The notes below the pieces were generated by a model. That model was not told the DNA's origin, did not search any database, and was given only the letters and a program-made list of their open reading frames with translations. A stretch of 64,000 nt of DNA from Lentzea xinjiangensis (lineage in GTDB: Bacteria; Actinomycetota; Actinomycetes; Mycobacteriales; Pseudonocardiaceae). Every line of letters starts with the position of its first letter. Position 1 is the stretch's first letter. The position numbers and the translations under genes were made by a program. Below are positions 15,271 through 24,459 of this stretch, piece by piece. Location of the stretch: contig NZ_FOFR01000009.1 in NCBI RefSeq assembly GCF_900110955.1, positions 62,001 through 126,000 of the forward strand, read 5' to 3'.

Positions 15271-18117
15271 CTAGGCGCGCCCGCGGTCCTGGGCTTCTCG
15301 ATTCCTGCTCGCCAGCCGCGCGCCGATGCCGAACGCCACGAGCAACGCGCCGAGCACGCCCAGGCCGAGCACCGAGGCACCCGTCTTGGCCAGCACGGCC
15401 CCGGCGGACGGCTGCGGCGCCGGGCCCCCGGGAGCGGCGGGGCTGCCGGGAGCGGCCGGGTTCCCCGGAACGGGCGGGCTACCGGGACCGTGCGGCCGAC
15501 CGGGCACCTCCGGTGCCGGCGGCCACGGCTGTTTCGTGTCGTCCGGCACGAGGAGGATCTCCCGGAACATCTCCTGATCCCCGAGGACCTTGATGTTCGC
15601 CTGGCTCTCGTAGCGGATCTTCCACCGCCCCTCGACCGAGGCCTTGTACGGGCCGGCGGGCACGCGGGGCATCGTCACCACGCCGTTCGCGTCCGGCACC
15701 GCCTCGGCGACCTTCGCGTCGCCGAACCAGCTGCGCAGCACGAACTTGACGTCCGTGACGCCCTTGCGGCCACCGGCCTCCGTGTCGTGGAAGAGCGGGA
15801 CGCGCACCGAGCCGAACGCACCGGGCACGCTCGCCCAGGCCCGCGCCTCGGCGTCGTCCTCCCTCCGCGGTCCCGGGCCGAAGTGGCAGAGCGCCTGGAA
15901 CTCGCCGATCTGCCGCGCCTGCTGCGGCACCTCCGCGACGACCGTGAACGTCCTGGTCTCGCCGGCGGCCATCGTGACGCCGCGGGCGTTCGGGGCGAGG
16001 TCGCCCCACGCCGGTCCGTCGTCGAGGTAGCTCTGGTCGTACCCGGTGCAGTCGGCCGTGACGCCGACGATCGGGCGGTCACCCGCGTTGGTCAGCGTGA
16101 CCGCGAGCGAGGCGGACTCGTCCGGCTGGTAGGAGGCCCTGTCGAAGGTCATCGTGGGCTGGAGCACCGCGGAGGTCGCGCGCTCGGCGCGGACCGAGAG
16201 GTCGAGCCCCTCCGGTGTCACGAGGATGTCGTAGGTCGCGGGGTGGCCGGGCAGCGTCCACCCGTCGATCTCGGCGCGCAGGTTCCAGCCCCCGGCCGGC
16301 GCGTCCTCGAACAGGAACCGGCCCTCGGCGTCCGTCGTGCGCGTCGCCGAGTACCGCGGCCGGCCTCGGGCGATCGTGACCTCGGCCCCCGCCAGCGCCT
16401 CACCCGGGTCTTGCACGCCGTTGTGGTTCTTGTCGCCGTACAGGACACCCCGCACGTCGCCCTCGACGAACGTGATCACGGTGCTGGCGCTGAACCAGTC
16501 CTCCTTGTTGTCCTTGCGCCCCGTGTAGTCGAGGAACTGGGACACCGTCAGCGTGACCGGCTCTTGCTGCCAGTCGCTGATCGGGCTCACGGCGACCACG
16601 GTCTTCGTCTCACCCGGTGCGATGGTGAGACCGGCGGCACTCGGGCCGATGGGGCCGTAGTCCGTCGGGTCGGTCCTCGGGTTGCCGATCATCTCCAGCG
16701 GAAGGCGCACCTTCTGCGCCGTCTCCTCGCCGACGTTCGTGATCGTGAACGTCATCCGCATGGTCTCGTAGGAGAGGTAGTTCGGCTTGTCGAACGCGAC
16801 GGTCGTCCTGAGCGCCGCCTTGGACGCCGGCGCGGGCACCATCGTGTAGGTCGAGGTCGACCCCGGGTTGAAGACGTAGACGTCCTGCGGGGAACCTCCC
16901 CTGTTGAACGCCCACGGCGGTGAGGCCACGGCCTTGTAGTCGCCCGGCTGCACGTCCGTGAACGCCACCTTGCCGGCGGCGTCGCTCTCGGCGACGGCCA
17001 CCTCGGCACCGCTCGCGCCGTCCAGCAGGGTGATCTTCACGCCGTTGATCGGCTTGCCGCCGCCGTCGACGAGGAGCATCGTCTTCGTGCCCTTGCCACC
17101 GGTGACCTTCACGCGCTGGAGGACCGACACGCCGTAGTTGTCGGCGACGTTCGGCGCGAAGACGCACGAGAGCACCGCTTCACCCCTGTCGCGGGATGCC
17201 TCCGGCAGGGCTTCGTCGATCACGATCGTCCGCTGTTCGCCGGCGGCGAGCGTCACCCCGGCACCGCGCAGGACGTCCCACCCCGGCCCGGCACCGAGGT
17301 GCTCACCGCTGGTGGTGCCGCTGTCGCAGCCGGCCTGGAGGTTGGCGATCGGGTAGGCCCCGGTGTTGGTCAGCGTGACGGTGATCCGGGCGGTGGCCGG
17401 GTAGGCGTAGGTCTGCCGGTCGAAGGCGACGGCCGCGGTCAGGCGCTCGTGGAACGGGCGTTCGGCGGCGGCCGTCAGCGTCAGCGTCTTGTTCGCCTCG
17501 ACGGTGACCTGGTTCCCGCCGGGCGGGAAGTAGACGGTCCAGCCGGCGGGCGGTTGGAAGTGCAACCCGTACCGGCCGACCGGGATGCCGGTGAACAGGA
17601 CGCGGCCGGAGGCGTCGGTGAACTTGCGGTGGTCGTCGGGAGTGCTCCTCCTCCAGAGGGAGACCAGCGAGTCCCCCAACCCCTCGCCCAGGTCGACCAC
17701 GCCGTTGCGGTTCGCGTCGACGAAGACCGTGACGCTGACGTTGCCGGTCTCGGCCGCCTGTCCCGCCGCGCTCGGCGTTTCCGCCGGTGCGGGTGCCTCG
17801 CTCGTCGCCCGCGGCTGCGCGGGGGCCGGTGGTTCGGTGGTGGCCGGTGGTTCGCTGGTCACCGGTGGCTCGGTGGTGGCCGGTGGCTCGCTGGTGGCCG
17901 GTGCGGACGGGTCCGGGACCGGTGGGTCCGCCGACACCGGTGGTGGCGCGCTGGTGGTGGTCTCCACCGGTGGCGGTGACGCCGATGCCGACACGGATGC
18001 CGGCGGATCGGCCTCCTGGGCCGCGGCGGTCGTGGCGACGCCGCCGAACGCGAGCATCGCGGCCGTGGTGAGCACCCCGAATCTGCGCAGGGCGAGGCCG
18101 AGAGGTCTGGGCAACAC
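15271..18117 (-). CDS. Sortase-anchored surface protein with SdrD B-like repeats
   Basis: 948 aa. A signal peptide (about 1-34) is followed by a Thr/Pro/Glu-rich stalk of six-residue repeats (about 65-115). Two SdrD B-like domains (about 120-185 and 530-600) carry F-V-D-A-N-R-N-G and Y-G-D-K-N-H-N-G calcium-loop-type sequences. Several CARDB-like beta domains carry repeated V-A-F-D-x-x-x-Y and G-E-T-R-T/K-T motifs. The C-terminus has L-A-K-T-G, a hydrophobic span and an Arg-rich tail, a class E-type sortase signal. It is therefore wall-anchored and may serve adhesion. GTG start after GGGGGAAG. No sortase gene is in the window. Confidence 0.85.
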   Translation of the reverse strand: MLPRPLGLALRRFGVLTTAAMLAFGGVATTAAAQEADPPASVSASASPPPVETTTSAPPPVSADPPVPDPSAPATSEPPATTEPPVTSEPPATTEPPAPAQPRATSEAPAPAETPSAAGQAAETGNVSVTVFVDANRNGVVDLGEGLGDSLVSLWRRSTPDDHRKFTDASGRVLFTGIPVGRYGLHFQPPAGWTVYFPPGGNQVTVEANKTLTLTAAAERPFHERLTAAVAFDRQTYAYPATARITVTLTNTGAYPIANLQAGCDSGTTSGEHLGAGPGWDVLRGAGVTLAAGEQRTIVIDEALPEASRDRGEAVLSCVFAPNVADNYGVSVLQRVKVTGGKGTKTMLLVDGGGKPINGVKITLLDGASGAEVAVAESDAAGKVAFTDVQPGDYKAVASPPWAFNRGGSPQDVYVFNPGSTSTYTMVPAPASKAALRTTVAFDKPNYLSYETMRMTFTITNVGEETAQKVRLPLEMIGNPRTDPTDYGPIGPSAAGLTIAPGETKTVVAVSPISDWQQEPVTLTVSQFLDYTGRKDNKEDWFSASTVITFVEGDVRGVLYGDKNHNGVQDPGEALAGAEVTIARGRPRYSATRTTDAEGRFLFEDAPAGGWNLRAEIDGWTLPGHPATYDILVTPEGLDLSVRAERATSAVLQPTMTFDRASYQPDESASLAVTLTNAGDRPIVGVTADCTGYDQSYLDDGPAWGDLAPNARGVTMAAGETRTFTVVAEVPQQARQIGEFQALCHFGPGPRREDDAEARAWASVPGAFGSVRVPLFHDTEAGGRKGVTDVKFVLRSWFGDAKVAEAVPDANGVVTMPRVPAGPYKASVEGRWKIRYESQANIKVLGDQEMFREILLVPDDTKQPWPPAPEVPGRPHGPGSPPVPGNPAAPGSPAAPGGPAPQPSAGAVLAKTGASVLGLGVLGALLVAFGIGARLASRNREAQDRGRA
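17824..17903. repeat. Tandem 18-bp repeats encoding the Pro/Thr stalk
   Basis: Four consecutive 18-base units of the GGCCGGTGGTTCGGTGGT type, with a partial fifth, encode six-residue repeats T-T/S-E-P-P-A/V in the surface protein. Prone to copy-number change by slippage. Confidence 0.85.
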
Positions 18118-18281
18118 GGTGCTTCCCCCATAGGTCAGTCTTCTCGTGCACCCTCAACGCACCTTCCGGCCGGTTTGTTGAGCTCCGCGGGCAACTCGTG
18201 CCGAAATTTGCACGCGCACCAAGCGGCACGGGGTCTCTCGTGCTGGGATTTGCGTCCGCAGGTGGAACCAGGAGGTGCGCG

Positions 18282-19595
18282 ATGGCCGATCGCAGCGACC
18301 GGATCGTGGGTGTGCTCGAGGACGCGTTCTCGGGGTTGATGTCGGCCGACCCGGCCGCGTTCCGGCACAAGTTCCGCAAGATGGCGGCCGAGCCGTTCGC
18401 GTTCTACCGGGGCAGCGCGTGCCTGTTCTACGCCGACATGGCCGAGCTGCCCGACGAGTGGGTGGACGAGCGCACCAGCCGCATCTGGATCCAGGGCGAC
18501 CTGCACGCGCAGAACTTCGGCACCTACATGGACTCCGAGGGCACGCTGGTGTTCGACGTCAACGACTTCGACGAGGCCTACCTCGGCGCGTACACGTGGG
18601 ACGTTCGCCGGCTCGCCGCCTCCATGGCACTGCTGGGATGGCGCAAGGCGTTGCCGGACAGCGTGATCACCGACCTGATCCGCGCCTACGCCTCGGCCTA
18701 CGTCCACCAGGTCCGCAGGTTCGCAGAGCACCCGGAGGACGAGCTGTTCAGCCTGCGCCTCGACAACACCGAGGGCGCCCTGCACCGGGTGCTGCAACGG
18801 GCGCGCCTGGCCACCCGGATCGGCCTGCTGGAGGAGAGGTCCGTCGTCGTGGACTACGACCGCAGGTTCCGCCGCGACCGCGACGGCATCCACGAACTGC
18901 GGCCGGAGGTGCGCGCGAGGGTCGAGGAGGCGTTCGAGTCCTACCTGGACACGATCCCCACCGGCAAGCGCGCGAACAGCCGCACCTACACCGTCAAGGA
19001 CGTGGTGGGACGCAGCGGCTTCGGCATCGGCTCCGCCGGCCTGCACGCCTACAACATCCTGGTGGAGGGCCGCACGCAGGCGCTGGAGAACGACGTGGTG
19101 CTGTCGATGAAGCAGGCCAACGTCGCCGCGCCGAGCCGGATCGTCCACGACGAGGGCATCCGCGAGTACTTCACCGACCACGGCCACCGCACGGCCGTCT
19201 CGCAGCGGGCCCTCCAGGCCCACGCCGACCCGTGGCTCGGGCACACGCGGATCGACGGCGTCGGCTACGTCGTGTCCGAGCTTTCGCCCTACGAGGCCGA
19301 CCTCGACTGGTCCGACCTCACCGAGCCCGCGGACATGCTGCCGGTGCTCGGCCAGCTGGGCCGGGCCACCGCGAAGATGCACTGCGTCGCCGACGAGGAC
19401 TCCGCGCAGACCCTCGTCGACTTCCAGTGCGAGGAGGCCATCGCGGCGGTGATCGGCGACCGCGAGGAGGCCTTCGCCGACTCGGTCGTGGCCTTCGCGC
19501 TCGACTACGCGCGGCAGACCCGCGAGGACCACCGGCTGTTCGTGGACGCGTTCCGGGAGGGGCGGATGAGGGGCGTCGGCGCCACCGCGTCGTGA
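18282..19595 (+). CDS. DUF2252 family protein
   Basis: 437 aa matching the DUF2252 family, which has a kinase-like fold: G-D-L-H-A-Q-N-F-G and D-V-N-D-F-D-E-A resemble the catalytic and metal-binding loops of aminoglycoside-phosphotransferase-like proteins, and F-Y-R-G lies earlier. The biochemical activity is unknown. The start is the ATG seven bases after AGGAGG, which removes 28 residues of the longest frame. It is divergent from the surface-protein gene over 164 bases. The next gene begins 15 bases after its stop, so a short operon with the glycosyltransferase is possible. Confidence 0.85.
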   Translation: MADRSDRIVGVLEDAFSGLMSADPAAFRHKFRKMAAEPFAFYRGSACLFYADMAELPDEWVDERTSRIWIQGDLHAQNFGTYMDSEGTLVFDVNDFDEAYLGAYTWDVRRLAASMALLGWRKALPDSVITDLIRAYASAYVHQVRRFAEHPEDELFSLRLDNTEGALHRVLQRARLATRIGLLEERSVVVDYDRRFRRDRDGIHELRPEVRARVEEAFESYLDTIPTGKRANSRTYTVKDVVGRSGFGIGSAGLHAYNILVEGRTQALENDVVLSMKQANVAAPSRIVHDEGIREYFTDHGHRTAVSQRALQAHADPWLGHTRIDGVGYVVSELSPYEADLDWSDLTEPADMLPVLGQLGRATAKMHCVADEDSAQTLVDFQCEEAIAAVIGDREEAFADSVVAFALDYARQTREDHRLFVDAFREGRMRGVGATAS

Positions 19596-19610
19596 TCACA
19601 GATTCGTTAG

Positions 19611-20750
19611 ATGAGTACTCTGATGAATATGCGCATCCTCTTCTCCAGCGTTCCCCAACACGGCCACCTGCTGCCGCTGTTCCCCCTCGCCCGCGCGTTC
19701 CGGGACCGCGGGCACGAGGTGGCGGTGCTGACCGCCGTCGGCATGGCACCGGTTCTCGCCGCTCAGGGCCTTGCCCACCTTCCCGCCGGGCCGATGCCGG
19801 ACGTGCTGTTCGAGGAGATCACCCGCCGCACCGGCACCGATCCGGCGCACTCGCCGACGCCCGGCTCGGTCGCCGAGTTCTTCGCGGGCACTCGGGTCGA
19901 CCTCACGGCGGACGAGGCCTTCGAAGCAGCCGGGAGCTTCGAGCCGGATCTCGTGGTGGCCGAGCTGTGCGACTACGTGGGGCCGCTGGTGGCGGCCGCG
20001 TCGGGGACGCCGGTCGCGACCCTGGCGTTCGGGCCTCCGTATCCCCCCGCGTTCACCGAGGCCATGGACGCCAAGGCGCGCACGCAGCACGAGGCGCGCG
20101 GCCTGCCGTGGGAGCCGCGGCGGTGGCTGCTCGACACCTGGCCCGCGTCGATGCGCGCCGACGGGTGGCAGCAGCCGGAAGGCTGGTTGCCGTTGCGGCC
20201 GGAGGCCTTCCGCGAGCCCGGCGCCGTCGCGGCGGAGCTGCCGGCGCCGGAACGGCCGCGGGTGCTCGTGACGTTCGGGACGTTCTTCGGCGAGCCCGCG
20301 AAGCTCAGCCCGTTGCTGCGCGCGCTGTCCACTCTGGATGCGGAGGTCGTGGTGACGCTGGGGCTCGCGTCGCGTCGCGAGGAGTTCGACGTCGACCACG
20401 AGCGGATCACCTTCGTCGAGTTCACGCCGATGGACGACCTGCTCGACGGCGTTGACGTGGTGGTGACGCACGGCGGTGCGGGCACGACGGCGGCCGCGTT
20501 GATGAAGGGGGTGCCGCTGGTGGTGCTGCCCCAGGGCGCCGACCAGTTCTTCCAGGCCGAACGGGTGGCCGCGGCACGGGCGGGCGTCGCGCTCGACCCG
20601 CCGGCGCAGACCCCGGAGGCCCTGGTCACCGCGGTCAGGGCGGTGTTGCAGGATGTGGGCATCCGGGAGAACGTCGCCACCATCGCCGGGGAGATCGCCG
20701 CGATGCCGGACGCGAACGAGGTGGCCGCAACACTGGAAGCTGGTCGATGA
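19611..20750 (+). CDS. GT1-family (MGT-type) glycosyltransferase A
   Basis: 379 aa, GT-B fold. The N-terminal G-H-L-L-P-L-F-P-L-A motif is the acceptor-side signature of macrolide-type glycosyltransferases. The donor side has T-H-G-G-A-G-T-T-A-A-A and P-Q-G-A-D-Q, which bind the nucleotide sugar. It probably glycosylates a small hydrophobic molecule, for secondary metabolism or antibiotic inactivation. Start choice is uncertain: ATGs at 19611, 19623 and 19629 are in frame and none has a clear ribosome site. The stop overlaps the following TetR gene (ATGA), so that regulator probably controls this gene. Confidence 0.85.
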   Translation: MSTLMNMRILFSSVPQHGHLLPLFPLARAFRDRGHEVAVLTAVGMAPVLAAQGLAHLPAGPMPDVLFEEITRRTGTDPAHSPTPGSVAEFFAGTRVDLTADEAFEAAGSFEPDLVVAELCDYVGPLVAAASGTPVATLAFGPPYPPAFTEAMDAKARTQHEARGLPWEPRRWLLDTWPASMRADGWQQPEGWLPLRPEAFREPGAVAAELPAPERPRVLVTFGTFFGEPAKLSPLLRALSTLDAEVVVTLGLASRREEFDVDHERITFVEFTPMDDLLDGVDVVVTHGGAGTTAAALMKGVPLVVLPQGADQFFQAERVAAARAGVALDPPAQTPEALVTAVRAVLQDVGIRENVATIAGEIAAMPDANEVAATLEAGR

Positions 20751-21352
20751 CGAGGTCCTACCACTCTCCCCGCCGCGCGCAGGACGCCGCCACCACCCGG
20801 CGGGACATCCTGCGCGCGGCCGTGGAGTTGTTCTCCGCCAACGGGTACGCGCGCGTCACGGTGGCGGACATCGCCAAGCGCGCCGGCGTCGCGCCGCAGA
20901 CCGTCTACTCGAGCGCGGGCAGCAAGTCCGAGATCCTGCACCGGATCATCGGCGAGGCGGTCGCGCACAGCGACTCGGCCACGACGACGGAGGCGGTCCG
21001 GCAGACCCACGACCTGGCCGAGGCGTTGAGGTTGCTGGCCAAGGGCACCCGCCAGGGCAACGAGGGCGGGCAGCAGGTCGTCGAGGTGCTCTTCGCGTCG
21101 ATCCCGGTGCACGAGGACGGAGCCGCGCTCTGGGAGCAGAGCACCGGCGCCTACCGGGAGGCCCTCCGGGAGGTCGCGCACCACCTGCGGGACGAGGGCC
21201 TGCTCGGCATGGACGTCGAACGGGCCACCGACGTGCTGTGGTTCTGCTTCGGCTTCGGCGCCTGGCGGACCCTGGTGAAGGAGTGCGGCTGGAGCTGGGA
21301 CGACGCCGAGCGCTGGCTGGCGGCGCAGGCCATCACGATGTTCAGCCGCTGA
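20747..21352 (+). CDS. TetR-family regulator
   Basis: 201 aa. An N-terminal helix-turn-helix (about 18-62: R-R-D-I-L-R-A-A ... V-A-D-I-A-K-R-A-G-V-A-P-Q-T-V-Y) with the usual TetR spacing, then an all-helical ligand domain. Its ATG overlaps the stop of glycosyltransferase A, so both are translated from one transcript. Probably a repressor responding to the transferase substrate (inference). Confidence 0.85.
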   Translation: MTRSYHSPRRAQDAATTRRDILRAAVELFSANGYARVTVADIAKRAGVAPQTVYSSAGSKSEILHRIIGEAVAHSDSATTTEAVRQTHDLAEALRLLAKGTRQGNEGGQQVVEVLFASIPVHEDGAALWEQSTGAYREALREVAHHLRDEGLLGMDVERATDVLWFCFGFGAWRTLVKECGWSWDDAERWLAAQAITMFSR

Positions 21353-21392
21353 ACCGGGAAATATCCGCCGGGCCGGATGCTTTGTACCGGGC

Positions 21393-21995
21393 GTGAAGCT
21401 CCTCTACGTCTTCGACGCCTACTGCGGCTGGTCGCACGCCTTCTCCGGCACGCTCCAGGCGGTCACCGCCCGCCACCCCGAGCTGCCGGTCGAGGTGGTC
21501 TCCGGCGGCCTGTTCACCGGCGACCGCCGGGTGCCGATCCGCGAGTTCGGGTTCATCAAGGACGCCAACGTGCAGGTCACCGCGCGGACCGGGGCGAGGT
21601 TCGGGGAGGCGTTCACCGCGCTGCTGGACGAGGGCACGTTCGTGATGGACTCCGAGGCCGCCGCCCGCGGCCTGATCGCGCTGCGCCAGGCCGCCCCGGA
21701 GCGGGCGGCCGAGCTGGCCGTCGCGATGCAGAGCGCGTTCTTCCACGACGGGGCGAGCCTGTCCGACCCGCGGACCTACCGGACGATCGCCGAGGACTTC
21801 GGCCTCGACGCCGACGCCGTCGTGGCGGCGTTCGAGACCGCGACACCCGAGGCGGACTTCCAGCTCGCCGCGCGGCTCGGTGTGACCGGGTTCCCGACGT
21901 TGATCGCCGTCCGGGGGTCCGAGAGGTACGCGCTCGCCCGCGGGCACGCCTCCGCCGACGAGGTCGAGCAGCGCCTGGCCGCCCTCGGCCGGTAG
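21393..21995 (+). CDS. DsbA-family thioredoxin-fold protein
   Basis: 200 aa. The active-site segment is F-D-A-Y-C-G-W-S, a CxxS variant lacking the second cysteine, and the cis-proline loop is T-G-F-P-T. There is no signal peptide, so it is cytoplasmic like FrnE-type DsbA proteins. A CxxS site fits an isomerase or glutathione-type role better than an oxidase (inference). GTG start, 40 bases after the TetR stop; the convergent GGDEF gene ends six bases beyond. Confidence 0.8.
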   Translation: MKLLYVFDAYCGWSHAFSGTLQAVTARHPELPVEVVSGGLFTGDRRVPIREFGFIKDANVQVTARTGARFGEAFTALLDEGTFVMDSEAAARGLIALRQAAPERAAELAVAMQSAFFHDGASLSDPRTYRTIAEDFGLDADAVVAAFETATPEADFQLAARLGVTGFPTLIAVRGSERYALARGHASADEVEQRLAALGR

Positions 21996-22000
21996 CCGCT

Positions 22001-22915
22001 CTAGTGGATCACGCCGTGGTGGCGGTTCGTCCACGCGGCCACGGCCGGCAGCACGTCGGTGATCCACTCGCGGGCCGCGGCGGTGAGTTCGTAGCGCGCG
22101 GCCCGGCGGAGCACGAATCCGTTGTCCTGCAAGCGTTCCAGCGTCAGCACGACCTTCGGGCCGATCGTGCCGACGAGCTCCTCCATCGCCTTGGCCCCCT
22201 CCGACAGCGCGACCAGGACCTGCGGTAGCTGATCGCTGCTCATCAGCTCCTGCAACGCGATCAGGTGGTGCAGGGCCGCGGCGTCGGTCTTCCGCTCGGT
22301 GGCGAACGCGCTCGGGTCGTGCACCTGGACGCGGGCGCGTCCGTTGCGCTTCGCCCGTTGCAGCGCCGCGTCGGTGTCGCGGACGAGGTCGATGAGCGTG
22401 TCCTCGACGCCGGGCACGTGCGATGCGACGCCGATGGACGCGGTCTGGTTGTGCAGCGTCAGGTGGTGGCCGTCGTTCGTGGTGACTTCGCTTTGCAACG
22501 CGCGGATGCCGCGCAGGATCCGTTCCGCGACAAGGGCCGCCTCACCGCTCGTGGTGCGCGGCAGCAGCACGAGGAACTCATCGCCGCCGTAGCGGCACAC
22601 GAGATCTGTCGGGCGTGTGTGCGCGGCCAGGACGTCGGCGACATCGCTCAGCACCACGTCGCCGGCGGGGTGGCCGTAGTCGTCGTTGATCTTCTTGAAG
22701 CGGTCCAGGTCGACCATGAGCAGCGCGACCCGCTCCCACCGGCGCTGCGCCCGCCGGTACGCCGCGGGCGCCTGGTCGTCCCAGCCCCAGCGGCCGAGCA
22801 GGCCCGTGAGGCGGTCCGTCGCCCAGGCGCCGACCGGTTGCGCGCACGAACCGCATCGAGTTGGAGCGCTCTCATCGTGCAAGCGCAGCGAAACCTGGTC
22901 CACCGGAAGCCCCAT
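22001..22915 (-). CDS. GGDEF-domain diguanylate cyclase
   Basis: 304 aa. The GGDEF domain (about 30-190) has the metal loop M-V-D-L-D-R-F-K-K-I-N-D-D-Y-G-H and an intact Y-G-G-D-E-F active site, so synthesis of cyclic di-GMP from GTP is expected. A small Cys-pair (C-G-S-C) precedes it. The C-terminal 100 residues resemble a winged helix (L-E-R-L-Q-D-N-G-F-V-L-R-R) and could bind DNA or a ligand. No transmembrane segment or sensory PAS/GAF domain is visible. ATG start after a G-rich site. Divergent from the XRE-operon. Confidence 0.85.
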   Translation of the reverse strand: MGLPVDQVSLRLHDESAPTRCGSCAQPVGAWATDRLTGLLGRWGWDDQAPAAYRRAQRRWERVALLMVDLDRFKKINDDYGHPAGDVVLSDVADVLAAHTRPTDLVCRYGGDEFLVLLPRTTSGEAALVAERILRGIRALQSEVTTNDGHHLTLHNQTASIGVASHVPGVEDTLIDLVRDTDAALQRAKRNGRARVQVHDPSAFATERKTDAAALHHLIALQELMSSDQLPQVLVALSEGAKAMEELVGTIGPKVVLTLERLQDNGFVLRRAARYELTAAAREWITDVLPAVAAWTNRHHGVIH

Positions 22916-23075
22916 GAGTCCCCCCAGACTTCAGCTCTGACCGGCCCGATCTGCCTCTTTCAACTGAAGTGACGTCGTTCGGATCAAACGCGACACATCA
23001 GTGCAAGCGGCGGAGTGTGATCATAGGACTACGGGCAGGTGGATTCAACCCCTGTGATGTCATATGCTCTCTTGG

Positions 23076-23091
23076 TTCCACAACAGTGGAA
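23076..23091. promoter_or_regulatory. Candidate operator of the XRE operon
   Basis: Perfect inverted repeat TTCCAC-AACA-GTGGAA about 40 bases before the XRE gene, just after a CATATG that could be a -10 element. Position near the probable transcription start suits autorepression. Confidence 0.5.
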
Positions 23092-23129
23092 TGATCGCTG
23101 GCCAGGAGTCGCTCCAGCGGAGGTGTGGC

Positions 23130-23837
23130 GTGAGGCCATTCGCCGAGGTCCTCAACGAGCTGTGCAACAACCCGCCCGACGGCCGTGGCAAGGTCACCAA
23201 CGTAGCGCTCGCCGCCGCGGTCAAGGCGCGGGGTGGGGACATCGGGCACGGCTACATCTCGCAACTGCGGCTCGGCGTGAAGGACAACCCGACGTGCCAG
23301 GCCATCGTCGACCTCGCGGGCGCGCTCGGCGTGCACCCGGCGGCGTTCCTCGGCGGCCGCGCCGACCTGCACCCCGGTGAGCGGCCCGGATGGAGGGCCG
23401 GTGCGCTGGCCACCCTCTTCGAGGCCGTCCACCCGCCCGATCGCGGGCCGTGGTCGCCGGAGGAGGTCGCGGCGGCGATCAGCTCGTCCGGCCGGTTCGG
23501 CAGCATCTCGCCGAGCTACATCCGCGAGCTGCTCAGCTCGGCGAGCGACAACCCGCGGCTCAAGCACATCCTCGGCCTGGCCGACCACTTCGGCGCCGAT
23601 CCCGCCTACTTCTTCGACGACGACCTCGCCGCGCGGGTCGACGCGGAGCTGACCGACTTCCTGGCGCTGCGCGAGCTCGGCGTCGTCGAGTTCGTCACCC
23701 GGCTGGCCGAACGTACCGGCGAACTGTCCCCACAGGCCCGTGCCGCTGCGGTAGAAGGGTTCCGGCAGGCGCTCGAGGTCGGCGAGGGCTGGTCGTTCCC
23801 GCTCAACAGCCGCCGGGCCGCTCCGGACCGCACCTGA
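23130..23837 (+). CDS. XRE-like regulator with two helix-turn-helix regions
   Basis: 235 aa with two similar halves. Each has an XRE-like helix-turn-helix: G-H-G-Y-I-S-Q-L-R-L-G-V-K-D-N-P near residue 45, and S-P-S-Y-I-R-E-L-L-S-S-A-S-D-N-P near 132. Each is followed by a hydrophobic helix ending D-P-A-Y-F or H-P-A-A-F. The GTG at 23130 has a GGAGG seven bases upstream and is preferred to the first possible start at 23064. First gene of a four-gene operon with an ImmA/IrrE peptidase, which in known pairs cleaves the XRE repressor. Confidence 0.85.
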   Translation: MRPFAEVLNELCNNPPDGRGKVTNVALAAAVKARGGDIGHGYISQLRLGVKDNPTCQAIVDLAGALGVHPAAFLGGRADLHPGERPGWRAGALATLFEAVHPPDRGPWSPEEVAAAISSSGRFGSISPSYIRELLSSASDNPRLKHILGLADHFGADPAYFFDDDLAARVDAELTDFLALRELGVVEFVTRLAERTGELSPQARAAAVEGFRQALEVGEGWSFPLNSRRAAPDRT

Positions 23838-23901
23838 TGACGACACCGGCGTGAAGTTCTCCGCGTGGGCCGCTGCAGACGACATCGAGAGGAGGCGACG
23901 G

Positions 23902-24459
23902 GTGAACCGCAGGAAACTGCGCAGGCTGGTCGACGAGGTCGCGCGCGACCTGGACCTGCCGCCCGACGCCACGCACCGGGACGCGAGCCGCCGGGTCTGC
24001 GAGCTGATGAGCGAACGCCTGGGACGCCGGGTCGACGTGCGCTTCGCCGCCATCACGAACGCGGTGTGCCTCAGCGGCGCGACCGCGTTGCTCGAGAACG
24101 GCACGTACCTCGTGATCTGCGCGGACTCCCCGTCCTGGTACCACCGCCTGCACGTGCTGCTGCACGAGTTCGCGCACGTGCTGCTCGCCCACCAGCCCGT
24201 CGCGCTGAGCCGCGACGAGGGCATGCGCAGGCTCGCGCCGCACCTGCTGCCGCGCATGGCGAAGATCATCGCCGGCCGGACGACGCTCACCGAGGACGAG
24301 GAGCGCGAGGCGGAGAACCTCGCCGACCACCTGCTCGAACGCCTGACCGAACACCGGGTGTGGGCCGACACGGCCGCTTCCGAGGAGCCCGCGCACGTGC
24401 GGCGGGTCGCCGAGTCCCTCGAAGGAAGATCCCGCTGGGTGCGTCGTGGCGATCTTTAA
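23902..24459 (+). CDS. ImmA/IrrE-family zinc metallopeptidase
   Basis: 185 aa with the zinc motif L-L-H-E-F-A-H-V-L-L (HExxH) and a downstream E-x-E-A-E-N-L-A-D helix supplying the third ligand, as in ImmA/IrrE/DUF955 proteins. The start is the GTG behind GGAGGCGACGG; an in-frame GTG at 23851 is an alternative. Known relatives inactivate an adjacent XRE repressor by cleavage under stress, so the gene upstream is the obvious substrate (inference). Its 3' end overlaps the membrane-protein gene by 14 bases. Confidence 0.85.
   Translation: MNRRKLRRLVDEVARDLDLPPDATHRDASRRVCELMSERLGRRVDVRFAAITNAVCLSGATALLENGTYLVICADSPSWYHRLHVLLHEFAHVLLAHQPVALSRDEGMRRLAPHLLPRMAKIIAGRTTLTEDEEREAENLADHLLERLTEHRVWADTAASEEPAHVRRVAESLEGRSRWVRRGDL

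Noticed and set aside
17823-17905. Regular short repeats resembling a CRISPR or satellite array
   Set aside because: The 18-base units are in frame and encode the T/S-E-P-P-A/V stalk of the surface protein; there are no spacers.
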